Part shown: one piece after another, positions 27,864 through 35,773 of the stretch
Numbering within the stretch: position 1 is the stretch's first letter
Layout: each line of letters opens with the position of its first letter
From: Nitrospirales bacterium
GTDB taxonomy: Bacteria; Nitrospirota; Nitrospiria; Nitrospirales; UBA8639
Length of the DNA stretch: 64,000 nucleotides
Assembly (NCBI GenBank): GCA_031315915.1
Contig: JALDRK010000015.1
Location: 1 to 64,000, forward strand
Direction: 5' to 3'
Program-made: the position numbers and the translations under genes
Notes under the pieces: model-generated
Database searches by the model: none
Seen by the model: only the letters and a program-made list of their open reading frames with translations
Told to the model about the DNA's origin: nothing

Positions 27864-28623
27864 AACCGAGCCAGAAGAAGATTTTTTTGATGAGTATGCA
27901 ACGCACTTCTCTAGGAGAACGATTACATTTGTGGCCCTCACATAGTTTGTAAGATAGAGAAATCCTCAGCTTTTTAAAATGGTCGTGGACGGGTCAAGAA
28001 TGTAACAGGAACACCAAATTCCGTGACATACAGTTCTAATTTATGGGAAAAGAAAAGAAAACACGGATTTTCTCTGATATTGTTTTGATACTAGCTGTAT
28101 TGGCCTTGATTAGCATCATTATCTATATTTTTGGGACGCGGGCTAGCTAACAAGGAAATAGCAATAGCTGAAAAGAGGGAAGCCAAGCGCAACTTGAAAT
28201 TGAACGCTCAATCTATAGATGACTGTGAGTTATCAGCAGTCAATCATTTCGGCCAAGAAATATTAACCCAGAAGATATTGAAAAAAACTTTAAAAATCTT
28301 GGTATAGCAGCTTGCCGGATGGCGGGGTTTTTTGATCGCATGCATAGAACGCGAAGACTAAAGGGATCATCCCACACGATGAAAATTCAATAACGGTAAA
28401 TTGGAGCACTGATTATGCTTTACAATAAACCAGAATCACATACACCGCTTCTTCAAACAAACAATACTTTAAAACATAAAAATTTGGCTATTCGGATATA
28501 TGGAAGTTCAATACGCCATTACTTATCCGTTATCACTTCCCAAACTATGTGCATTTCCTCTTCATTCTTATCTGGACCACACCCTATTAAGAGCGTGTCA
28601 CCGATAACAAAAACCCACTGAAA
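27864..28623. other. Degenerate AT-rich stretch
   Basis: No intact gene apart from a possible 35-residue membrane ORF (28043-28150). Other frames (for example 28415-28621) lack ribosome sites and protein-like composition. The stretch lies between two pseudogenes and probably consists of remnants. Confidence 0.35.
28043..28150 (+). CDS. Possible 35-residue membrane protein
   Basis: A short ORF starting MGKEKKTRIF, followed by about 20 hydrophobic residues (IVLILAVLALISIIIYIF) and GTRAS. The basic N-terminus then one transmembrane helix is a plausible small membrane protein. No ribosome site is visible and it sits in a decayed area, so it may be the N-terminal remnant of a larger gene. Confidence 0.3.
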   Translation: MGKEKKTRIFSDIVLILAVLALISIIIYIFGTRAS

Positions 28624-29679
28624 ATGGGCTTTTTAAAAGTCGTTTTTAAAGGGACCCTATTTGAGAGTATTTTAGGATCAATTTATGTCAGAAAGAGAAG
28701 CGACGACTTTAGAGGTTATTCCGATTATGACCTATCGGATTATTATGATGATGAACCTGAAGAGCTAGAGGAGGAAGAATGGCCTCGTGATCATGCCATT
28801 GATCGTGGTAAGGAAGAACTTATTGAGTTTCTTTTCAGAACACAAGGATGAAGTTTATTATTTGAAGCAGCTCCAGGTTATTTTGAAAAAAAGTATTTTC
28901 ATTGGGTCATTCAAAAATATTAAAGAATTAGATGGATTTCGCCTACAGACTCAGGCTGCACCCATCCAACTTGTAAATAATAAAAAAGTTATTACAGCAA
29001 AATTGCTGGCATCCCAGCAACCATTATACCACGAGAACGATTAATTCAAAAGCAAAAGTATTGGCTCGAATGAGCGACCCACACGTAGGAAAAGTTGCGG
29101 CCATCACGCTCCAATTGTTGTTTTCTAATGGGCTAATGCAAAAGGCTTTACCAGGTTGCCCAAGATACCGTTCTTACGAAGGACGCACTTGGACTGAAAC
29201 AAATCATGACCTAGATTTTATTTTTACTCGTGATGGCGTTCCATGGCTGTGAAATTGAAATCGTTTTGAATATATCGATCAACACGAAAAGATATCAAAA
29301 TACGAATGTGCAAGGAATTGGGGCTGAGGCCGCTATTTATTATGCGAGCTGCCCCCAAAAGCTATATCCAAGAAATAATAGAAGCTGGGGGCTTTGCCAT
29401 GATTTTTCAGGCACACATCTATGCAGTGGGGTTTGGACCGCTTGTTCGGGACATTAGAAGAGGGAGTTTCCCGGCATGGAAGTAGCGGAAACAAAAGCTA
29501 TTCCAGAAACCATCTTGAACCGTTTTTTAAAGTGGCATGAGAGAAAAAAGCCACTAGTCAATATTGTATTCATGGTCCAACCTAAAATAACCTTTATTAT
29601 CAACACGTTGCATATACTCATATGTGAATTATTTTTCAATTCACATACTATTTCATCCATTTGGGCTTGGGGATTTTGA
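28624..29679 (+). pseudogene. Decayed PDDEXK-like protein gene
   Basis: The first frame from 28624 has an acidic region (DYYDDEPEELEEEEWPRDHAIDRGKEELIEFLF). Pieces in successive frames follow: DEVYYLKQLQVIL; ARMSDPHVGKVAAITLQLLFSNGLMQKALPGC; YEGRTWTETNHDLDFIFTRDGV; HGCEIEIV; KSYIQEIIEAGGFAMIF; and AIPETILNRFLKWHERKK. Together they follow a conserved bacterial family whose core HDLDxIFxRDG...EIK looks like a PDDEXK nuclease fold. Here the E-x-K reads E-I-E and at least four frameshifts are needed. Non-functional; family recognised from pattern memory only. Confidence 0.55.
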
Positions 29680-29854
29680 AGCGGCGCTTACTCTTAAAGC
29701 GTGGACGAAACTACGCATTGGTAAATTTATACCCGTTTCGGCGAGGCGGAACTTTAGCCGCTTGATAAAATGGCACAGTCACATTCATAGGGAAAGTCCG
29801 AATTTAAAACATGGAAACCCCAAGGCATTGTTTTATTTTTTCCACAAGGGGCCC

Positions 29855-30523
29855 ATGAAATGTTGGTGGATCGTCTTGATCCTGCTGGCTCTGCCGCTGA
29901 TAGGCCATGTGGAGGACTCGAAGAACGAACCCTTGAAGATAGGCATTCAGGGATACCATGATATGTTTCCGAGTGCCTTAAAAGGGTGGGATTTTCCCGC
30001 CGTCGCACTTTTGACGGTGGAAGCCCAGCAGCCGCTAAAGAATGTCAGTGTTGACCTGACCTTTTTTGTGGAAGATACCCCAGAGTTTTCGTTTGACCAA
30101 CTGCAAGCGGCCCGGTGTGGGGTTATGACAGCGGAATCAGCCCATGGTGCACTTCGAACATTTCCTCCATTAGATGTGGGGAAGGCGTGGGAATTATGGG
30201 TGCCCGCTCTGAAGGAGCGCACCATGATGAGTGTGATAATCGGATGGGACAACCTTGACCTTGCAATTCAGGCCGTGACCCTGAACGTCAGGAGCGATCA
30301 AACGACCCAGCACCAACGCTGGAAAAAAGGAGAGCTGCAATTGACGAAAAAGACAGTCAAACCCTATCCATGGATCGCTTCTAATCCACCCCTGCGGGCG
30401 ATTCCGTTAGATCAGGTCTGCGAACAGTTCATCCCGCTTCAGATGCCACGGACCTACCTCATGGCCGGGGAAATGGCGCTTAAACCGAGAGCGGCTCCAT
30501 TTCCGGGAAGCGTTTCACCTTAA
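29855..30523 (+). CDS. Hypothetical exported protein
   Basis: A 222-residue protein. ATG 29855 has AAGGGG upstream and opens a hydrophobic signal or anchor (MKCWWIVLILLALPLIGHV). An in-frame start at 29624 would add a stretch belonging to the broken gene before it. The mature part is beta-rich (AVALLTVEAQQPLKNVSVDLTFFVED, MMSVIIGWDNLDLAIQAVTLNV). Family unknown. Its 3' end overlaps the convergent higA gene by 44 bases. Confidence 0.5.
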   Translation: MKCWWIVLILLALPLIGHVEDSKNEPLKIGIQGYHDMFPSALKGWDFPAVALLTVEAQQPLKNVSVDLTFFVEDTPEFSFDQLQAARCGVMTAESAHGALRTFPPLDVGKAWELWVPALKERTMMSVIIGWDNLDLAIQAVTLNVRSDQTTQHQRWKKGELQLTKKTVKPYPWIASNPPLRAIPLDQVCEQFIPLQMPRTYLMAGEMALKPRAAPFPGSVSP

Positions 30524-30779
30524 TCGTTTTCGCCGTCTTTTCGATTTGAGCCAAATCATAGGCCATTTGCATCCGCATCCAATGTTCGACGGTTGAGCCA
30601 AAGGCTTTGGACACTCGGACGGCCATTTCAGGCGAGAGTAAGGTTTTTTCATTCGTCACACGGGATAAGGTTTGCCGTGTCACGCCAAGCCGTTCCGCAG
30701 CCTCAGTTACACTGAGGCCAGAAGTCTCAATGGCACGTTTAATAATCTTGCCCGGATGGACAGGGTTTTTCATCGTCAT
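30480..30779 (-). CDS. higA: HigA-type antitoxin (XRE family)
   Basis: A 99-residue HTH antitoxin: MKNPVHPGKIIKRAIETSGLSVTEAAERLGVTRQTLSRVTNEK, the HigA/VapI form of the XRE helix-turn-helix, then a C-terminal helix (AVRVSKAFGSTVEHWMRMQMAYDLAQ). It neutralises HigB and represses the pair. It lies 12 bases downstream of the toxin gene, the reversed toxin-first order typical of higBA. The 3' end overlaps the convergent exported-protein gene. Confidence 0.92.
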   Translation of the reverse strand: MTMKNPVHPGKIIKRAIETSGLSVTEAAERLGVTRQTLSRVTNEKTLLSPEMAVRVSKAFGSTVEHWMRMQMAYDLAQIEKTAKTIKVKRFPEMEPLSV

Positions 30780-30791
30780 GGTTCTTTCTCC

Positions 30792-31070
30792 TCAATGGTA
30801 ATCCACTAAATCCACATCAAAGGCATATCCATGTTCAAACCGGAAAATGACCCGGTGATTCAGGGACACGGTCACACTATAAAACCCTTTTAGGTTCCCC
30901 GTGAGCCGATGAAAGCCAAAGCCCGTAACATCCAATTCCTTCACGGTGTGAGCCGTATCTAAGATCGAGAGATACAACGCGGCTTTGTCGGCAATATCCG
31001 TGCGAAGGCTGCTCCAATCGCCTTTTTCGTAGAGCTTTTTTAAGCCTCGATGCCCAAGATTCTCTATCAT
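30792..31070 (-). CDS. higB: HigB-type toxin (RelE superfamily mRNA interferase)
   Basis: A 92-residue HigB/plasmid-killer-type toxin: MIENLGHRGLKKLYEKGDWSS start, then LSILDTAHTVKELDVTGFGFHRLTGNLKGFYSVTVSLNHRVIFRFEHGYAFDVDLVDYH, the RelE-like beta sheet with the conserved RVIFRF strand and terminal DVDLVDYH. It cleaves ribosome-bound mRNA in studied homologues. ATG 31070 matches family starts. An in-frame ATG at 31091 lies inside the operator. No ribosome site precedes 31070; see the promoter entry. Confidence 0.92.
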   Translation of the reverse strand: MIENLGHRGLKKLYEKGDWSSLRTDIADKAALYLSILDTAHTVKELDVTGFGFHRLTGNLKGFYSVTVSLNHRVIFRFEHGYAFDVDLVDYH

Positions 31071-31074
31071 TTTT

Positions 31075-31103
31075 ATTGTAACACGTAACATGACATGTTA
31101 CAA
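31075..31103 (-). promoter_or_regulatory. higBA promoter with embedded operator
   Basis: On the minus strand TTGTAA (31098-31103) and TACAAT (31075-31080) are 17 bases apart, a near-consensus sigma-70 promoter. Between and overlapping them is the perfect inverted repeat GTAACATG-A-CATGTTAC (31085-31101), the expected place for HigA repression. The -10 ends 4 bases before the higB ATG, so the mRNA is probably leaderless. Confidence 0.75.
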
Positions 31104-31198
31104 TAAGTTTTCGATGGGAGTAGTCATTGAATTGGCTAGCAAAAAATGAGATGATTTTCCGTAATTTATAATCAATTATTTACGGCGAGGGATTTCGT

Positions 31199-31414
31199 AT
31201 GTATTGCAAAAGCCAAAATCATGACCACACAAAAAGCCCTGTGGTTGCCGCTACAAAAAATCCCGCTGAGCCGTGGGGGCGACGACCGTTCCACTGTCCC
31301 GAGTGCTTTCAGGTGAAAAGGAAAGATGCGAATAAATTAAATTGGACTTCTTATAAAAACATCGCTCAAGCCAAGGAAGACAAACGAAGAGCTTGCAAAA
31401 ATTGCTTTACCTGA
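31199..31414 (+). CDS. Small Cys-rich (zinc-binding) hypothetical protein
   Basis: A 71-residue basic protein with FHCPECFQVK and RACKNCF pairs about 34 residues apart, which may form a four-Cys zinc site; another Cys-His pair is at the N-terminus (MYCKSQNHDH). GAGGG lies upstream of the ATG at moderate distance. No family recognised. It sits between higBA and the Rossmann-like gene. Confidence 0.5.
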   Translation: MYCKSQNHDHTKSPVVAATKNPAEPWGRRPFHCPECFQVKRKDANKLNWTSYKNIAQAKEDKRRACKNCFT

Positions 31415-31475
31415 TTTTTCATAATCTATATCATCACTCAATCTGTAGTACCCAAATACTGTCCTGTCCAAATTT

Positions 31476-31504
31476 TTGCTTAAAAATTACTAATTCTTTA
31501 CACT
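31476..31504 (+). promoter_or_regulatory. Candidate promoter for the 31517 gene
   Basis: TTGCTT (31476-31481), 17 bases, then TACACT (31499-31504), 12 bases before the ATG at 31517. No ribosome site is visible, so the mRNA would have a very short leader. Confidence 0.45.
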
Positions 31505-31516
31505 CTTCGTATCTTT

Positions 31517-32491
31517 ATGGCAGAAGCACGAATCAATGAATCCTGCATTATCGGACTACCTACGTGTGGCTACGCATTTAATAGTAGCCGCATGGCGTTT
31601 GTCGCCACTCCTTCTGACGAAGAGTTTTCCCTTGAGCTCGAGGTAATTAAGACACTCCTCAAGGATAAGCAGTACGAATCTTATATTGCTCTTCAAAACC
31701 TTGATCCTGGACAACTGGCGTTTTGTACAAAGATTTGTTCCAAAATAATCACGTCACAATTTTGCATAGTTCTCCTCAATTCTTCCTCTCATCGAGAACA
31801 TCCAACAATTAAAGTACCCAATCCTAATGTTCACTTGGAATATGGCCTAATGATGGCCTTTAAAAAGCATGTCCTTCCTTTTCAACGCGAAGGGGATGCT
31901 CTCGCATTCAATATTAAAGCTCTGGATACAATTATCTACACGCTCAGAAATTTCAAAGATCGTGCTGATCAGGCTATTGATGAAGCAATACTAAAAACAG
32001 GCACCACAAACCGGCCAACACGCGCCTTGGCTTCTAGCGAGACTCTTCTTCGCTATGCAACTGTCCTCGGTCTCCGGGTCACGCAATTAAATACTGAGGA
32101 AGCGAAGTCCCTTTACGCACTAGGACAATCAATGGGTTATTTTCTTCTTGACGGAAAAGATATTGTTTATCTTGGCCTTTTTGATCTTGAGCAACCAAAG
32201 GAGGTTGTTTTTCGCCTTAAGTTTCTTTTACAAGCTCTCCACAATGCCAAACGCCAGTTCGAGACTGTCACTAAGAAGTCTAAGTCAACTGAGGAGATAG
32301 AAACTATTTACCAAATATGGAAACAACTGCGCATAGAAGTATTAGTATCTAAAGAAATTGATAAGGAAAAGGTTATTACAAAGGTCCAAGAACTTACAGC
32401 CACATTTGAAAAAGTACCTTGGAAGATAGTGAATGAGGAAGATATTCAGGCTGTCATCGATAATGCATATGATGAAATTGGCGAACTATAG
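31517..32491 (+). CDS. TIR/deoxyribosyltransferase-like Rossmann-fold protein, putative defence effector
   Basis: A 324-residue soluble protein. Residues about 25-150 follow a flavodoxin/Rossmann-like order: strand MAFVATPS, helix, strand YESYIALQN, strand SQFCIVLLNSSS, then PNPNVHLEYGLMMAFKKHVLPFQ. This last block matches the ExGxxxAxxK(P)V turn of nucleoside 2-deoxyribosyltransferases and related TIR-like NAD-cleaving effectors; Glu in HLEYG would be the catalytic residue. The remaining 170 residues are helical, with no recognised domain. There is no signal peptide. ATG 31517 has no ribosome site; a second ATG (MAFVATPS) lies 27 residues in. It stands beside a toxin-antitoxin pair in an island of broken mobile genes. 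Effector function is inference. Confidence 0.6.
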   Translation: MAEARINESCIIGLPTCGYAFNSSRMAFVATPSDEEFSLELEVIKTLLKDKQYESYIALQNLDPGQLAFCTKICSKIITSQFCIVLLNSSSHREHPTIKVPNPNVHLEYGLMMAFKKHVLPFQREGDALAFNIKALDTIIYTLRNFKDRADQAIDEAILKTGTTNRPTRALASSETLLRYATVLGLRVTQLNTEEAKSLYALGQSMGYFLLDGKDIVYLGLFDLEQPKEVVFRLKFLLQALHNAKRQFETVTKKSKSTEEIETIYQIWKQLRIEVLVSKEIDKEKVITKVQELTATFEKVPWKIVNEEDIQAVIDNAYDEIGEL

Positions 32492-32620
32492 TTTTCTTAC
32501 TAAAATCTCATTATTCAAAATTCCATACTTTCCGTAAGTTATTTTATCTGACAATCTTCATATGTTTATTCTTCTGATCGCAGGTTTCTTCGGCTCTTCC
32601 TAATCCCTTAAAAAAATTTC

Positions 32621-33248
32621 ATGATGGATAAATCTGGAAAGCAATCTGATACCTTAAACCTTATACAGCTTGAAGCGCGCATACTGCAGCAAGAACATCG
32701 TCTTTTTCGTTTGTTGTACAACTACTTTTATTTACGTCACACTTTTCCTGAAAATGACGAACGACGTGACGCATGTGTTTATGCTTTTTACCTCCGTGTA
32801 GCTCAAGCTATTCTCCCAACAGCAGCGGCAACATCAATTTGTATTACTAGCATTGCAGCTTTGGTCATTTCCGTATATACACTAACCGTTTTGCAAAAAC
32901 AAAACCTCACGGACGCCAGGGCTGCGCTTTTTACGCATTCACTTGCTATTCAAAAGACTTTTTTTAGAATACCCAGACTTGCGGCAGTACTTTTATGAAA
33001 ACCAGTCTCTACCAGATACCGAAAACTCCGCCTTATTAAATAAAATTATGATCGTCTCGGAAATGCATGCTGATATGCTAGATCATGCTATTTCAAGTGA
33101 CGCTGAGCAGTTTGCAAAAGAAGGGTGGGATGAATACGCCCAAGATCTATACAACAATAGTCCAGCATTTAGGAAATTTATGAATGATCCCGAAATTCGT
33201 TCTTGGTATCCCTTTATAAGCAAATGGATAAAGTATTACGATAACTAA
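32621..33248 (+). pseudogene. Two-part membrane protein gene, frameshifted at a T7 tract
   Basis: The first frame (ATG 32621 or 32624) encodes a helical N-terminus and a transmembrane segment (AATSICITSIAALVISVYTLTVLQ). It then goes out of frame at seven T (about 32958-32964) and stops at 32998. The next frame continues directly with LFLEYPDLRQYFYENQSLPDT...MHADMLDHAI...FMNDPEIRSWYPF to 33248. Deleting one T joins them into a single protein of about 208 residues. The EYPxLRxYFYE pattern belongs to a conserved hypothetical family. It follows the Rossmann-like gene by 130 bases. Single homopolymer lesion, so error or phase variation is possible. Confidence 0.6.
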
Positions 33249-33253
33249 GGTCG

Positions 33254-33282
33254 CCACGTCCCGTATGGGTGTGGTCTTTTTT
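33254..33282 (+). terminator. Rho-independent terminator
   Basis: Stem CCAC..CCC / GGG.GTGG with loop GTAT, followed by TCTTTTTT. It lies just past the membrane protein stop at 33248. Confidence 0.7.
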
Positions 33283-33714
33283 GACTAAGGTTTCGTTGTC
33301 GTGTTACCAACAAACGGAGGCACCAGATTCACCTCTCACCTCCCCTCTAGACGGGGAGTTTTCCCTGCCTAAATTTACAAATATTTTCTACCTGAGGGAA
33401 TAAAAACATTTACGATCGCAACAATACATACAGCACCCCGTGTGGATGGAGTATTTCGAGATTTTCCTGAATAACGGTTATCCGACAAAATCAAATTCTT
33501 TGGCCCGCTTTGAAAACCGGGAGTTGGCCGGGAATCGATACCACCCTTGTTCAATGAAGGCCCCTTGCATATTGAATCGTCGATATAAGCCGCCACCTTA
33601 TGAGGATGGTACTTGGAAAGGCAAAGAAAAAGACATCCTTTGCCACATGCTGGAACTGAAATGCAAGACCTGGTTTGAGTTCTTCGCGGGACATATCTCA
33701 TAGCATCTTCTGCC
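33283..33714. other. Decayed stretch with mobile-element-like fragments
   Basis: No intact gene. On the minus strand one frame reads GGLYRRFNMQGAFIEQGWYRFPANSRF up to KEFDFVG (about 33475-33600), and another reads MSREELKPGLAFQFQHVAKDVFFFAFPSTI (33600-33702). They look like protein-like pieces of one or two broken genes. A 178-codon minus frame (33375-33911) crosses the region but has unnatural composition and is rejected. Confidence 0.35.
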
Positions 33715-33915
33715 CTATTCTTCCGTGGGATTATCCACATCTTTCGGAAAGAGCACCACCCGGCCAGAAACGGCCACGTCTTGTGGAAGGTCGAGTGTGA
33801 TACTGCCGCTATCATTCGCAAAAGCTCTTCCCACAGTGGTCCACGAGGTTTTTTGCTCTCCATCTTTTTCGTAGGTTTCGGGAACTGCAATTTTATATTA
33901 GATGTTTTCAATCAT
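33715..33915 (-). pseudogene. Small protein gene with nonsense codon 6
   Basis: ATG 33915 (GGAGAAG upstream) reads MIENI, then TAA (33898-33900). The same frame continues YKIAVPETYEKDGEQKTSW, TTVGRAFANDSGSITLDLP, QDVAVSGRVVLFPKDVDNPTEE to TAG at 33715. The open frame after the stop is clearly protein-like (about 60 residues, beta-rich), so the gene appears disabled by a single substitution. An alternative start after the stop is not evident. Family not identified. Confidence 0.55.
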
Positions 33916-34281
33916 CGTTTTCTTCTCCACTCAGTAAGTCATTGAAAGCCCCACCTAGCCAGATTCGGCGCGGATCGTCCAGCAAAAACCGCATATGGAG
34001 ATAAAGTGGTCAAAAGAAACACATAGAGGTTTTGGAATTCAAGAAGATGGAGGCTAATTGCCGCCTTCACACAACTGCTGATGGGATATGGAGAAAAAAG
34101 GGAAAAGGGATACGGTTATTAACAGGAAAAAATTTTGAAAAAACAATAACTTATAAAATCAATCGACCGATTTTTCTTTATATATTTTCGGTATCGACCA
34201 GTTTTTCTCTATGATTCCAACCCCGTGCACCACTTTTCAGAAAAAGGCGGATAGGGACAGTCGTGTCGACTTATTTTTGCC
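33916..34281. other. Spacer downstream of mreB
   Basis: About 370 bases with no supported gene. A 60-codon plus frame at 34032 lacks a ribosome site and has low-complexity composition. Marks the right end of the accessory island. Confidence 0.35.
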
Positions 34282-35310
34282 TTAAAATTTTTCAACTTTT
34301 CGGAACAGTTCAATCTCATCCAGGACCTTCCCGACTCCGTACACGACAGAGGTCAGCGGATCTTCCACCGTAATGATCGGGAGATTGGTTTCTTCCTGAA
34401 ACCTCGTGGCCAGGCCAGGTAATAACGAGCCTCCCCCGGTAATGACCACCCCTTTATCGATAATATCTCCAGCCAATTCAGGCGGAGTATTCTCCAATGC
34501 CGTCCGTAACGCATTCACAATCGAGTGGATCGGATCTTCCAAGGCTTCCCGAATTTCCGAATCATTGACCACGACGGTTCGGGGAATTCCGGAAATCATA
34601 TCCCGACCCTTGACCATCATCGTTTTAGCCTGCTCCATAGGGTAGGCGGAGCCCACTTCGATTTTGACCCGCTCCGCCATATGTTCCCCGATCAACAGAT
34701 TGTATCGGCGTTTGATATAGCTCAAGATCGCGTCGTCCATCGAGTCGCCGGCCACCTTAACCGACTCGCTGCACACGATTCCGCCAAGGGAGATGACCGC
34801 AATATCGGTAGTTCCACCGCCGATATCCACGACCATATTGCCCGATGGTTCCGTAATCGGCAGACCCGCGCCGATAGCCGCCGCCACCGGCTCTTCAATG
34901 AGATACACTTCACGGGCTCCGGCCTGGTTCGCGGATTCTCGCACGGCGCGTTGCTCCACTTCCGTAATCCGGGAAGGCACGCCAATGATACAACGTGGCC
35001 TGACGAACGCGCGTCGATTGTGGGATTTGGTAATGAAATATTCCAACATCCGCTCCGTCATGGCAAAGTCGGCGATGACGCCTTCCTTAATCGGCCGGAT
35101 CGCCACGATATTGCCGGGTGTTCGTCCAACCATCCGTTTGGCTTCAATGCCGACCGCCAACACCTGATTGGTTTGTTTTTCCAGCGCCACAACCGAAGGC
35201 TCGCTGAGGGTTATCCCTTTTCCGCGAACATACACCAGCGTCGTGGCCGTCCCTAAGTCAATCGCCAAGTCACTCGAAAACCATCCTAGAATGCTGCTCA
35301 ACCCTACCAT
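34282..35310 (-). CDS. mreB: Rod-shape-determining protein MreB
   Basis: A 342-residue bacterial actin that forms filaments under the membrane and guides the elongasome. Landmarks: [16 protein letters not shown] (phosphate 1), [54 protein letters not shown] (phosphate 2), [20 protein letters not shown] and the C-terminal [11 protein letters not shown]. Normal length for the family. No mreC/mreD follows; downstream is the accessory island. It is divergent from the M23 peptidase gene, which also acts on the cell wall. Confidence 0.97.
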   Translation of the reverse strand: MVGLSSILGWFSSDLAIDLGTATTLVYVRGKGITLSEPSVVALEKQTNQVLAVGIEAKRMVGRTPGNIVAIRPIKEGVIADFAMTERMLEYFITKSHNRRAFVRPRCIIGVPSRITEVEQRAVRESANQAGAREVYLIEEPVAAAIGAGLPITEPSGNMVVDIGGGTTDIAVISLGGIVCSESVKVAGDSMDDAILSYIKRRYNLLIGEHMAERVKIEVGSAYPMEQAKTMMVKGRDMISGIPRTVVVNDSEIREALEDPIHSIVNALRTALENTPPELAGDIIDKGVVITGGGSLLPGLATRFQEETNLPIITVEDPLTSVVYGVGKVLDEIELFRKVEKF

Positions 35311-35773
35311 GGGCCCCCCATATACAATGACCGTTGATCAGAAACCTGTGTATATTGCATCACAAAGCGTAATAGCTAGTGTTATCGGGAATCATTTTGC
35401 AAAAATAAAGGAATAAGCCCAAAAAAAGGAATGTCCGAATTTCAAGAAGTCCTCGTCTCTTCCATGAAAGCAAGGTCCTTCGTCCAATCCAAGAAGCAGC
35501 CTTAAGAGAAACGGCAGGATTGTCCGAGGCGGGAAAGTTGTGCTGCGAAACGTGAAAACGGCCGCCAAAGGCTAGGCCATCACCGTATGGATGTCAAGTG
35601 TCAGGAAACGAATTCGTCGTACCCCGAATACTTCCGTCGGGCAGGCATGTCCAGGGATTTCTTGCTCCAATCCTCCGGGACACTTGCTCTCCATCAGGTC
35701 TATGGTATAAGTAGGAGGAATAAATCACAAGTCTCGCTGTGTCCTTGACCATGGAGAAAGATCAACGGCTATC
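35311..35773. other. Divergent intergenic region between mreB and M23 peptidase
   Basis: About 460 bases that should hold the promoters of both genes. No open frame of note. I could not single out convincing promoter hexamers. Confidence 0.35.

Noticed and set aside
26000..29700. CRISPR array or phage att sites near the integrase remnant
   Set aside because: No regularly spaced repeats were seen, and no tRNA or matching direct repeats flank the remnant.
33375..33911. Minus-strand ORF of 178 codons
   Set aside because: Composition is not protein-like, and it crosses two better-supported remnants in other frames.
34525..35256. Plus-strand ORF of 243 codons
   Set aside because: Antisense shadow of mreB.
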